NCBI GenBank assembly: GCA_031399025.1
Contig: JANNOJ010000024.1
Location: 1-64,000, forward strand
Origin: CBDBZL01 sp031399025
Lineage (GTDB): Bacteria; Pseudomonadota; Alphaproteobacteria; Sphingomonadales; Sphingomonadaceae
Direction of reading: 5' to 3'
Length of the DNA stretch: 64,000 nt
Shown: positions 13,343 through 21,802 of the stretch, piece by piece
How positions within the stretch are numbered: position 1 is the stretch's first letter
Layout of the letters: the number at the start of each line of letters is the position of its first letter
The notes under the pieces: generated by a model
The model's database searches: none
What the model was told of the DNA's origin: nothing
Seen by the model: only the letters and a program-made list of their open reading frames with translations
Position numbers and translations under genes: made by a program

Positions 13343-15712
13343 TCAGAACAGCCGCGCGGTCGCCTCCACCCCGTAGAATCGCGGTTCGCCCGGGATGAAG
13401 GTCGGGATCCCGAAGGCGCCGCCGGTATTGCCCGCATCGAGCAGGAAGTCCTCGTCGAACGCGTTGCGGATGAAGCCGGCAAGTTCAAGCCGCCCCTCGG
13501 CGAAGCTCAGCCCCGCGCGGGCGTGGACCAGTGTCACTGGCCCTTGGCTCAGCAGCTCGCTATTGGGCAACTCGAAATAGAGCCGGCTGCGATAGGTAAC
13601 CGACGGCGTCGCGAACAGGCGCATGCCGCCGCCGAGGTCGCGATCGATGGTCAAGCCGGCTGCGGCTTGCCACTTGGATTGCAGCCGGAAGCGGGCGCCC
13701 GAATAGGTGGCGTCCAGCGCGCTGTCCTCGTCGATCTTGGCGTCGATGTACGCACCATTGGCGAACAGGCTGATCCATTCCGCCGGGCGCACGGCCGCTT
13801 CCGCCTCGACCCCCAAATTGCCGGCCGAGCCCGCGCTTTCGGTGAGGCTGGAGCCGTCCGGCTGGATCACACTGACCTGGAAGCCCTCGTAGTCCTGGTA
13901 GAACACGCCGAGCGAACCCGAGACCATGGCGGTGGAGAGCTTCGCCCCGCCCTCGTAATTCCACACCGTTTCCTCGGGCACCAATTGCAGGTTGCGCACC
14001 GGATTGCCGCCGGCATCGCGCGTCGCGGTGACCTGGACCACGGGCGAGCGGCGGCCCTTGGCGACGGTCGCGTACAGGTTGAGGTCGGGCGTGGCGCGAA
14101 ACAGCACGTTGAAGCGCGGCAGGGAGGCGGAATAGTCCTCCTGGGCGCGGAACGTCTGGCCGGCGGTGTCGATCTGGCCGGGGATCAGCGGCGCACCCGA
14201 GATGACCGAATCGGGCACCTGGGCGAAGTAGCCCGATTCGCGCCCTTCCCACAGATGGCGCAGGCCCGCGGTGAGCTCGAGCCGGTCGGTGGCGAGCCAG
14301 GTCAGGTCGGCGAACACCGATACCGCATCGTTCTTGCCCTGGTTCTCGAACACCGAGCTGTAGGGGATGGTGCTGGCCGCGCCCTGGGTGAGGATGGCGG
14401 TGACCTGCGCCGCGCCGACCGTGCCGTCTTGCGCGACGCAGGGGATGGTCAGGTTGAACGGCGCGCCGGCGGTGATATTGCTCGCGCATTCGATATAGGT
14501 GCCCTCTTCGGTGGAGAAGGGCACGTTCTGGATGCCTTCCTCGACGAAGTAGTTCCAGCCCACCGAACCGCGCAGGCGCGAACCCTCGTAGCTGAAGCGA
14601 CCCTCGTGGCTGGCCTGCCAGCCATCGGCGATCTCGGCGAATTCGAGGTACCAGGCGGCCGAGCCGTCGGCATCGAACACCTCGCGGCTGTCGAACTCGC
14701 GATAGCCGTTGACGGTGGTGAAGCTCAGCGTGTCGCTGATCTCGTACGATGCGGTGGCGTTGATGTCGTAGACCTCGCGGTCGAGGCCCAGCTGATCGTT
14801 GCCCAGCACGCTCTGGGACACCGGCGAGCCGCCCAGATTGGCCTCGCCGAACGGGTCGGCCGGGCCGGCCTCGGTGGGCAGGCTGCCCGAGATGAACGGC
14901 GTGCCGCCATTGCGCTGGCGGTCGTAGGTGCCGATCACGTCGAGGGTGAAATCCGCGCCTTGCGTGAAGCGCATCGAGGCGCGCAGGCCCAGATTGTCGA
15001 GCGCGTACAGCTCCTCGTCCTGGCTCGTCGCCAGGTTCTCGACATAGCCGTCGCGCTGCTTCCACTCGAAGGCGATGCGCGCGGCGAAATTCTGCGTACC
15101 GGCGTTGAAGAAACCGGCCAGGAGCGTCTGGTCGAAATTGCCGTAGCCGCCGGTGAGCTCGGCCGAGACGCCCTCGCGCGGGCGGGCCGAGACCAGGCTG
15201 ATCGCGCCCACCGCGCTGGCGGTGCCGAACAGCGTCGCCTGCGGGCCCTTGATCACCTCGATCCGCTCCATGTCGTAGATCGCCTGGTACGAGCCGCGCG
15301 AGCGCGAGACGTCGACCCCGTTGTAATACAGCGTCACCCGCGGGCCCTGCTGCGCCGAGCCCGAATCCGAGGTGATGCCGCGGATCACGATGCCCGGATT
15401 GTTGGCGCTCTGCTCCTGGATGTTGAGCCCGGGGACATAGGCCGACAGCTCGTCGAGGTCGGTCACGCCCAATTCCCCGATCCGCTCGCCCGACAGCGCC
15501 GAGATGGTGATCGGCACGTCCTGCGCGCGCTGCTGGAACTTCTGCGCGGTGACGATGATCTCGTTTCCCGCCGGCGCCGCGCCCGCCCCAGCGCCGGCGG
15601 CGTCCGGCAGCTCGCCGCCGCCATCCTGGGCCAGCACCGGGCTGGACCCGAACGCGGCCGCCAGCGCGGTGGAAGCGAGGAGCGAAAGCTGGCAGGCGCG
15701 GCGGAGCATCAT
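13343..15712 (-). CDS. TonB-dependent outer-membrane receptor
   Basis: A 789-residue receptor. The start at 15712 gives a clear signal peptide (L-S-L-L-A-S-T-A-L-A-A-A-F ending P-V-L-A-Q), while the frame to 15937 adds unrelated sequence. The TonB box-like region and plug domain follow (E-I-I-V-T-A-Q-K-F-Q-Q-R-A-Q-D-V-P, I-E-V-I-K-G-P-Q-A-T-L-F-G), then a long beta-barrel ending in aromatic Phe. The plug resembles those of the many iron, sugar or organic-ligand receptors of sphingomonads, and the ligand cannot be read from sequence. The neighbour phoD suggests a link to organic phosphate uptake. Confidence 0.9.
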   Translation of the reverse strand: MMLRRACQLSLLASTALAAAFGSSPVLAQDGGGELPDAAGAGAGAAPAGNEIIVTAQKFQQRAQDVPITISALSGERIGELGVTDLDELSAYVPGLNIQEQSANNPGIVIRGITSDSGSAQQGPRVTLYYNGVDVSRSRGSYQAIYDMERIEVIKGPQATLFGTASAVGAISLVSARPREGVSAELTGGYGNFDQTLLAGFFNAGTQNFAARIAFEWKQRDGYVENLATSQDEELYALDNLGLRASMRFTQGADFTLDVIGTYDRQRNGGTPFISGSLPTEAGPADPFGEANLGGSPVSQSVLGNDQLGLDREVYDINATASYEISDTLSFTTVNGYREFDSREVFDADGSAAWYLEFAEIADGWQASHEGRFSYEGSRLRGSVGWNYFVEEGIQNVPFSTEEGTYIECASNITAGAPFNLTIPCVAQDGTVGAAQVTAILTQGAASTIPYSSVFENQGKNDAVSVFADLTWLATDRLELTAGLRHLWEGRESGYFAQVPDSVISGAPLIPGQIDTAGQTFRAQEDYSASLPRFNVLFRATPDLNLYATVAKGRRSPVVQVTATRDAGGNPVRNLQLVPEETVWNYEGGAKLSTAMVSGSLGVFYQDYEGFQVSVIQPDGSSLTESAGSAGNLGVEAEAAVRPAEWISLFANGAYIDAKIDEDSALDATYSGARFRLQSKWQAAAGLTIDRDLGGGMRLFATPSVTYRSRLYFELPNSELLSQGPVTLVHARAGLSFAEGRLELAGFIRNAFDEDFLLDAGNTGGAFGIPTFIPGEPRFYGVEATARLF

Positions 15713-16073
15713 GGCGGTTCCCGATCGACGTGTTGGGCGCGGTATGCGGGGCTTGTTACGCTCCGGGGTCGGTTCGATGGCACGGATGTGAAAAAAGCGA
15801 GTGTAGCGCGAACAGCACAGGGGTGGATTGGACCCGCTTCGCCTTACTCCGCTGGCCCCGAGCCCGTCGCAGGGGGTGTCCTTGTTCCTTAAAGGTATCG
15901 GGCCGCAAGCAAGGCAGTGGGTCGACCAGCTCAGCACGCGCGGGGCTAGCGCTGGACCCTGGACCCACTAATCGCCAAGCTCGCTCGCCAGGATCTTCAT
16001 TGCACCCGAAACCGAAGGCGAAACAAGCCGTTCGGCAATCGACTACGGATCACTTCAACAAAGGGGGCATCGC
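15713..16073. other. Intergenic region between receptor gene and dps
   Basis: This 361-base gap separates the divergent receptor and dps genes and should hold both promoters. I see no convincing Pho box, Fur box or OxyR site by eye. A segment at 15921-15944 resembles one arm of the inverted repeat found at 52418-52507 (both contain a form of TCGAC-AGCTC-GC-CG). AAAGGGGG just before the dps start is its ribosome site. Confidence 0.5.
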
Positions 16074-16535
16074 ATGGCTGCCAAGGGCGACAATTCCAAG
16101 AGTGCGCTGATCGACGGGCTGAACGGCCTTTTGGCCGATCACCTGGCGCTCTACGTCAAGACCAAGAACTTCCACTGGCACGTCACCGGCCCCCGCTTCC
16201 GCGACCTGCATCTGCTGTTCGACGAGCAGGCGGTGCAGATCCAGGGCCAGGTCGATGCGATCGGCGAACGGGTGCGCAAGAACGACGCGCTGACGCTCAC
16301 CTCGCTGGGCGCCATCGCCGCGCACACGCAGATCAAGGACCAGGACGATGCAACGCTGGCGCCCGAGGCGATGATCGCCGAATTGCGCGACGACAATGCC
16401 GGGCTGGTGGCGCGGTTGAAGGAGGTCAAGGGCCATGCCGAGGCCGCGGGCGACAACGCCACCGACAGCCTCATCGACGACTGGACCGACCTGGCCGAGG
16501 AGCGCGTCTGGTTCCTGGGTTCGCTGCTGGCGTGA
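16074..16535 (+). CDS. dps: Dps family DNA-binding ferritin-like protein
   Basis: A 153-residue Dps protein that stores iron with hydrogen peroxide as oxidant and protects DNA in starvation. The ferroxidase residues lie in F-H-W-H-V-T-G-P-R-F-R-D-L-H-L-L-F-D-E: H34, H46, D50 and neighbouring acidic residues. The lysines and Gln near the N-terminus could touch DNA. Length is typical. An AAAGGGGG ribosome site precedes the ATG by about six bases. An oxyR gene is in the same window (51505-52401), and OxyR control of dps is known in other bacteria, but no site was recognised here. Confidence 0.95.
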   Translation: MAAKGDNSKSALIDGLNGLLADHLALYVKTKNFHWHVTGPRFRDLHLLFDEQAVQIQGQVDAIGERVRKNDALTLTSLGAIAAHTQIKDQDDATLAPEAMIAELRDDNAGLVARLKEVKGHAEAAGDNATDSLIDDWTDLAEERVWFLGSLLA

Positions 16536-16573
16536 CCCGCGCCGCGCCAGGCCGGCCGGGGTGAACGGGGCCG

Positions 16574-17194
16574 ATGGCCCAGGTCACCATCGTCGAACAC
16601 GCCGGGGACGACCAGATCGCCGGCTGGATCCACACGCGGCTCGCAACCGCCCTGGCCCGCAGCCAGCAAGCGGTAGCGATCACCGTGCCGGGCGGCGCCA
16701 CCCCGTTCCCCATCCTCGAGGCGCTCGCCCGCGCACCGCTCGACTGGCGCCGGATTACCGTCTGGCCGGGCGACGATCGCCTGGTGCCGGCCGATCACCC
16801 GGCCAGCAACACCGGCCGCATCCGGGTGCTGCTGGAGCCGGTCGGCGCGAAGGTCGTCACCCTCACCCTCATGGAGCAGGTGCCCCGCTTCGCCCTGGCC
16901 TGGCTCGGCATGGGCACCGATGGCCACATCGCCTCGCTGTTCCCCAGCACCGACCCGGCGATCGACGATCCGCAACCGATCCGCCGCCTCACCCCCGATC
17001 CGCTGCCGCCCGAAGCGCCGTTCGACCGCATCACCCTCACCATCCCCGCGCTGCTCGCCAGCGAGGCGGTGCTGTTCGTCGCCCGCGGGCCGGACAAGCG
17101 GGCGATGTTCGAGGCGGCGATGCGCGGTGAGAACGACACCCCCGTCGCCCGCCTGCTGCGCGCCGCCCGGCAGGATCTGACCTGCTTTGTGTGA
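16574..17194 (+). CDS. pgl: 6-phosphogluconolactonase
   Basis: A 206-residue enzyme of the NagB/Pgl fold that hydrolyses 6-phosphogluconolactone in the pentose phosphate or Entner-Doudoroff route. Motifs seen are V-P-G-G-A-T-P near residue 40, W-P-G-D-D-R-L-V-P, and L-G-M-G-T-D-G-H-I-A-S-L-F-P containing the catalytic His. It is slightly shorter than common Pgl proteins and stands away from zwf or edd. Its stop overlaps the start of the NUDIX gene, so the two are likely co-translated. Confidence 0.85.
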   Translation: MAQVTIVEHAGDDQIAGWIHTRLATALARSQQAVAITVPGGATPFPILEALARAPLDWRRITVWPGDDRLVPADHPASNTGRIRVLLEPVGAKVVTLTLMEQVPRFALAWLGMGTDGHIASLFPSTDPAIDDPQPIRRLTPDPLPPEAPFDRITLTIPALLASEAVLFVARGPDKRAMFEAAMRGENDTPVARLLRAARQDLTCFV

Positions 17195-17733
17195 TGCGGG
17201 CCTTGGGTGATGCGGGGCGGGCGGTGAAGCTCATCCACCTCATCCCGGCGCCGCTGCACCGGGCCGGCTACCGCCTCGCCTTCCGGGCGCGCCGGCTGTG
17301 GCGCGGGCGCGTCAGGTCGACCAGTCATGGCTGCACCGTGGTGGCGCGTGACGGGGAGGGGCGCTTCCTGCTCGTGCGCCATTCCTACGGGCCCGACGTG
17401 TGGACTTTTCCCAGCGGCGGGATCGGCAAGCACGAGACCCCGCTGGTGGCCGCGGTGCGCGAGTTCCGCGAAGAGCTCGGCTGCGGCCTCCTGGAGGTCC
17501 GGCGGATCAGCACCTACCAGGGCATCTATCTGCGCGCGCCCAACGTGGTCCATGTCTTTACCGGCATCGTCGCCGGGGTCCCCCGGGCCGACCGGCGCGA
17601 GATCGTCGAGGCGCGCTTCTTCGCCCGCGACGAGCTGCCCCAGGCGCTCAGTCGCATTGTCGCCCCGCACCTGGCGGCGTTCGATGCCGACCGGGCCGGG
17701 CCGCCCGCCTGGCACAAGCTACAGCAGCGCTAG
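17194..17733 (+). CDS. NUDIX hydrolase
   Basis: A NUDIX enzyme of about 179 residues, probably cleaving a nucleoside diphosphate linked to another group. The Nudix box is complete: G-I-G-K-H-E followed seven residues later by R-E-F-R-E-E-L-G. The substrate cannot be told from sequence. The first ~45 residues are basic and may form an amphipathic helix. The ATG at 17194 sits on the last base of the pgl stop (TGATG). A GTG three bases earlier is the alternative. Confidence 0.85.
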   Translation: MRALGDAGRAVKLIHLIPAPLHRAGYRLAFRARRLWRGRVRSTSHGCTVVARDGEGRFLLVRHSYGPDVWTFPSGGIGKHETPLVAAVREFREELGCGLLEVRRISTYQGIYLRAPNVVHVFTGIVAGVPRADRREIVEARFFARDELPQALSRIVAPHLAAFDADRAGPPAWHKLQQR

Positions 17734-18858
17734 CTGCCCGCGTTCGGCCGCGCCGGCGGGCGGGCCATCCGCGAGCGAGGCGTCGCCGGCAGCTGCCAGA
17801 TTGCTCAGCGTCAGCCCCATCAGCCGGATGGGCATGGGCAGCGGCAGCTCGGCGGCGAGCAGCTCGCCCGCCAGCCGGGCGAACTCGGCGCGGCTCGCCA
17901 CCGCGCGCGGCAGCGACCGGGCGCGGGTGGTGAGGCGGAAGTCGGCATATTTGAGCTTGAGCGTGACCGTCCGGCCCCGCGCGCGCTGCTCGGCGATCCG
18001 CTCCCAGACGATTTCGACGATGGTCGCCAGCGTCCCGTGCAGCGCGTCGGGCGCCCAGATGTTCTCGCCCAGCGTGCGCTCGCCGCCGATCGACTTGCGG
18101 ACATGGTGCGGGCGCACCGGCCGATGGTCGATCCCGCGGGCGGCGCGGTACAGATATTCCCCGAAGCTGCCGAACTGCGCGCGCAGCCAGGCAGGGTCGC
18201 GCGCCGCCAGATCCGCCCCCGTGGCGATGCCCAGGCGCGCCAGCTTCTCCGCCCCGCGCTCGCCCACGCCGTGGAACCGGCGCACCGGCAGGGCTTGGAC
18301 GAAGGCCGCGCCCTCGCCGGGCCGGATCACGCACAGCCCGTCGGGCTTGTTCTGGTCGCTCGCCAGCTTGGCCAGGAACTTGTTGTAGGAGACCCCGGCG
18401 CTGGCGGTGAGCTGCGTCTCTTCGCGGATCGCGGCACGGATGGCGCGGGCGATGCGCGTCGCCGAGCCCAGGCCGGCCGGATCGTCGGTGACGTCGAGAT
18501 AGGCCTCGTCCAGGCTCAAGGGCTCGACCAGCGGGGTGAAGCGGCGGAAGATCGCGCGGATCTGTTCGGAGACCTCGCGATAGACTTCGAACCGGGCCCT
18601 GCAGAAGATCAGCTCGGGGCAGCGGCGCCGGGCGGTGACCGAGGGCATGGCCGAGCGCACGCCGAACCCCCGCGCCTCGTAGCTGGCCGCCGCCACCACC
18701 CCGCGCCCGCTCGCTCCGCCCACCGCCACCGGTCGCCCGCGCAGCTCGGGGTTGTCGCGCTGCTCCACGCTGGCGAAGAAGGCGTCCATATCGACATGGA
18801 TGATCTTGCGTAAGCGCGCCGCCGCCTCGTAGCTCTCGTCGGGCGCAGGGCTTGCCAT
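17719..18858 (-). CDS. dinB: DNA polymerase IV (Y family)
   Basis: A 379-residue translesion polymerase. The catalytic palm shows H-V-D-M-D-A-F-F-A-S-V-E-Q-R near the start and S-L-D-E-A-Y-L-D-V-T around residue 110. Helix-hairpin-helix segments and the little-finger domain (G-G-E-R-T-L-G-E-N) follow. The start at 18858 (M-A-S-P-A-P-D-E) is chosen; the upstream frame to 18999 runs into the promoter region of the divergent MFS gene. The C-terminal beta-clamp motif is not obvious. The 3' end overlaps the convergent NUDIX gene by 15 bases. Confidence 0.93.
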   Translation of the reverse strand: MASPAPDESYEAAARLRKIIHVDMDAFFASVEQRDNPELRGRPVAVGGASGRGVVAAASYEARGFGVRSAMPSVTARRRCPELIFCRARFEVYREVSEQIRAIFRRFTPLVEPLSLDEAYLDVTDDPAGLGSATRIARAIRAAIREETQLTASAGVSYNKFLAKLASDQNKPDGLCVIRPGEGAAFVQALPVRRFHGVGERGAEKLARLGIATGADLAARDPAWLRAQFGSFGEYLYRAARGIDHRPVRPHHVRKSIGGERTLGENIWAPDALHGTLATIVEIVWERIAEQRARGRTVTLKLKYADFRLTTRARSLPRAVASRAEFARLAGELLAAELPLPMPIRLMGLTLSNLAAAGDASLADGPPAGAAERGQLALL

Positions 18859-18971
18859 GGCGGCGCCAGGGTAGCGCACCGGCGCGCGAGCGTCACCAGC
18901 CCCGGCGCAGGGGACCGGTTTCGCCGACAAACTCCTTTCCTTTCGCACTGCACGAAGGCTAGAGGCCGAAG

Positions 18972-20228
18972 ATGGCCAGCCAAGCCGTCCCCGACGCAAC
19001 CCGCACGATCGGCCGGCGCGAACTGGTGGTGTTGGTCGCCTTGCTGATGAGCCTCAACGCGCTCGCCATCGACGCCATGCTGCCCGCGCTCGACGCCATC
19101 GCCATCGACCTGGGCGCCCTGGAGGACAACCAGCGCCAGCTGGTGGTGGCGGTATATCTGCTCGCCAACGGCCTGGGCTGCCTGGTGCCCGGGGTCTATG
19201 CCGACCGCTTCGGGCGCCGCCCGCTGCTGCTGGTCTCGCTCGCCGCTTACGCCCTGTTCTCGGCGCTGGCGGTGATGGTCAACGATTTCACCCTGCTGCT
19301 GGTCATGCGCGGGCTGCAGGGGCTGCTCAGCGCCGGGCTGATGGTGGTGCCCATCGCCATCATCCGCGACCGGTACGAGGGCGATGCCATGGCCCGGCTG
19401 ATGAGCCTGGTCTCCGCGGTGTTCATCACCGTGCCGGTGGTGGCGCCCAGCTTCGGCCAGGCGATCATGCTGGTGGCCGACTGGCACATGATCTTCGTGG
19501 CGCTCGCTCTGTTCGCCGGCGCTGCCGCGGTGTGGGTGGCGGTGCGCCTGCCCGAGACGCTCGATCCGGCCAACCGCCAGGACATCCACCTCCCCACCAT
19601 CCTCGCCAACATGAAGGCCGGCCTGCTCGACCGCGGCTCCATCGGCTACGTCTTTGCCACCGCGCTCCTGATCGGCGGGGTGTTCGGCTACGTGAATTCC
19701 GCCCAGCAATTGCTCGGCGAGCATTTCGCCGTGGGCGACTGGTTCCCGATCGTCTTCGGCGCCACGGCGGCGATGATGGCGTTCGCCAACATCGTCAACT
19801 CGCGCATCGTCGAGCGCTTCGGGGCCAGGCGCGTGAGCCATGCCGGCGTGCTGCTGTTCATCGTGGTGAGCGGCGGTCAGGTCTATTCGAGCATCTACCA
19901 TCCGGGCGAACTCGCCTGGTTCGTGCCGCTGATGGCCACCAATCTGGGCCTGCTCGGCTTCCTGGGCGCCAATTTCGGCTCCATCGCCATGCAGCCCTTC
20001 GCCCAGATCGCCGGGGCGGCCAGCTCGATCCAGACCTTCGTGCGCATGTTCGGCGCGGCGGTGGTCGGCCTGCTGATCGGCCAGGCCTACGACGGCACCG
20101 CGCAGCCCTTCGCCTTCGCGCTGCTCATCTCGAGCATCCTGGCCACCGCGCTGGTGCTCTACAGCGAGCGCGGCAAGCTGTTCCGCCGCCTCCACCGCCA
20201 GCACCAGCACGTCGCGCCGGTCCGCTAG
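18972..20228 (+). CDS. MFS drug-resistance transporter, Bcr/CflA-like
   Basis: A 418-residue major facilitator with 12 predicted membrane segments. The DHA1 motif A is seen as G-V-Y-A-D-R-F-G-R-R-P between helices 2 and 3, and the first helix carries the D-A-M-L-P-A-L pattern of Bcr/CflA-type exporters. Proton-driven export of small drugs or metabolites is expected, but the substrate is unknown. The C-terminus is basic (R-R-L-H-R-Q-H-Q-H). It is divergent from dinB and is followed 18 bases later by glpD. Confidence 0.88.
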   Translation: MASQAVPDATRTIGRRELVVLVALLMSLNALAIDAMLPALDAIAIDLGALEDNQRQLVVAVYLLANGLGCLVPGVYADRFGRRPLLLVSLAAYALFSALAVMVNDFTLLLVMRGLQGLLSAGLMVVPIAIIRDRYEGDAMARLMSLVSAVFITVPVVAPSFGQAIMLVADWHMIFVALALFAGAAAVWVAVRLPETLDPANRQDIHLPTILANMKAGLLDRGSIGYVFATALLIGGVFGYVNSAQQLLGEHFAVGDWFPIVFGATAAMMAFANIVNSRIVERFGARRVSHAGVLLFIVVSGGQVYSSIYHPGELAWFVPLMATNLGLLGFLGANFGSIAMQPFAQIAGAASSIQTFVRMFGAAVVGLLIGQAYDGTAQPFAFALLISSILATALVLYSERGKLFRRLHRQHQHVAPVR

Positions 20229-20246
20229 GCGAGGGGCGGCGGCACC

Positions 20247-21755
20247 GTGACCGAGCCCTTCGACGTCATCGTCATCGGCGGCGGGGTCAACGGCGCGGGC
20301 GTGGCGCGCGATGCCGCCGGAAGAGGGCAGGCGCGCGGGGCGCGCGTGCTGCTGCTCGAGGCCCATGACCTCGCCAGCGGCACCTCCAGCGCCTCGACCA
20401 AGCTGGTCCATGGCGGCCTGCGCTACCTGGAACATTACGAGTTCGCCCTGGTGCGCGAGGCGCTGCGCGAGCGCGAGATCCTCTGGTCGATCGCCCCGCA
20501 TATCGTCCGGCCGCTGCGCTTCGTGCTGCCCGTCGCCAGCCGCGCCCGGGGCGGCACCCGCCCGCGCTGGCTGCTGCGCGCCGGGCTGTTCCTCTACGAC
20601 CATATCGGCGGGCGCACCAGCCTGCCGACCACCACCTCGGTCGACCTCGCCACCCACCCGGCCGGCGCGCCGCTGCGCTCCGGCATCACCGCTGGGCTGG
20701 AATATTCGGACGGCTGGGTGGACGATGCCCGCCTGGTCGTCCTCAACGCGGTCGACGCCCGGCGCCGGGGCGCGGACATCCGCACCCGCACCCCCGTCAC
20801 CGCCGCGCGCCGCGTCGGGGAGGGTGAGGCCGCTTTGTGGCGCGTGGAGGCGGGCGGCGAGACCGTCCACGCCCGCGCGCTGGTCAATGCCGGTGGCCCG
20901 GGGGTGGACGATGTCGCCGGTCTTGCCGGCACCCAGCCGAGCTTCGGCGTGCGCCGCGTGCGCGGCTCGCACATCGTCGTGCCCGCGCTGTTCGCGCACG
21001 ATTACGCCTACATCTTCCAGCTGGCCGACGGGCGCGTGTGCTTCGCCATCCCCTACGAGGGCGCCTTCACCCTGATCGGCACCACCGACGCCGACCACTC
21101 CGGTCCGCTCGCCGGCGTTGTCGCCAGCGCGGACGAGATCGCCTATCTGTGCGCCGCCGCGAGCGAATATTTCCGCCGCCCGGTCACCCCGGCGGACGTG
21201 GTGCACAGCTTTGCCGGCGTGCGCCCGCTCATCGACGATGGCAGCGACAGGCCCGAGGAAGCCACCCGTGGCTACCGCCTGGCGCTCAGCGAACCGGGCG
21301 AGGGCGCGCCCTTGCTCGGCATCTACGGCGGCAAGATCACTTCCTACCGCCGCGTGGCCGAGGAGGCGGTGGACCTGCTGGGGGGGCGCTTGCCGGCCTT
21401 GTCGGGACCGGCCTGGACCGCCAAAGCCGCGCTCCCCGGCGGCGATTTTCCCAGGCACGCCCAAGGCGCGCTCATCGCCGAACTGCAGGCCGAGTACCCC
21501 TTCCTCAGCCTCGCCGACGCCACCCGCCTCGCCCGCGCCTACGGCCTCGACGCGATCCTCTGGCTGGGCGAGGCCCGCGGCCGCCTGGACCTCGGCCGCG
21601 ATTTCGGCGCCGGGCTCAGCGAGGCGGAGGTCGCCTGGCTCCGCGCCGAGGAATTCGCCCGGACGGCCGAGGACATCCTCTGGCGCCGCACCAAACTCGG
21701 CCTGCACCTGAGCGCCAAGAAGCAGGCCGCCCTGCGCGAGTTCCTGGGCGGCTAG
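20247..21755 (+). CDS. glpD: Aerobic glycerol-3-phosphate dehydrogenase
   Basis: A 502-residue FAD enzyme at the inner membrane that oxidises glycerol 3-phosphate to dihydroxyacetone phosphate and passes electrons to quinone. The FAD-binding motif is V-I-G-G-G-V-N-G-A-G-V-A-R-D near residue 9, followed by S-S-A-S-T-K-L-V-H-G-G-L-R-Y-L-E typical of GlpD. The C-terminal alpha-helical domain (residues ~390-500) is present. The start is GTG. No glpK, glpF or glpR is nearby. Confidence 0.95.
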   Translation: MTEPFDVIVIGGGVNGAGVARDAAGRGQARGARVLLLEAHDLASGTSSASTKLVHGGLRYLEHYEFALVREALREREILWSIAPHIVRPLRFVLPVASRARGGTRPRWLLRAGLFLYDHIGGRTSLPTTTSVDLATHPAGAPLRSGITAGLEYSDGWVDDARLVVLNAVDARRRGADIRTRTPVTAARRVGEGEAALWRVEAGGETVHARALVNAGGPGVDDVAGLAGTQPSFGVRRVRGSHIVVPALFAHDYAYIFQLADGRVCFAIPYEGAFTLIGTTDADHSGPLAGVVASADEIAYLCAAASEYFRRPVTPADVVHSFAGVRPLIDDGSDRPEEATRGYRLALSEPGEGAPLLGIYGGKITSYRRVAEEAVDLLGGRLPALSGPAWTAKAALPGGDFPRHAQGALIAELQAEYPFLSLADATRLARAYGLDAILWLGEARGRLDLGRDFGAGLSEAEVAWLRAEEFARTAEDILWRRTKLGLHLSAKKQAALREFLGG

Positions 21756-21802
21756 GCCATTGCGCCGGACGGCAAAACGCCGCTACTCCCGTGACGCGGC
21801 GC

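Noticed and set aside
11619..15892. Two long plus-strand frames opposite phoD and the TonB-dependent receptor
   Set aside because: Both are low-complexity shadows; the minus strand encodes full-length proteins with signal peptides and motifs.
18609..21707. A 1032-residue open frame on the minus strand opposite the MFS transporter and glpD
   Set aside because: The opposite strand carries two complete, recognisable genes. The frame is Gly/Ala/Asp/Gln-rich without any motif, as expected for an antisense shadow in GC-rich DNA.
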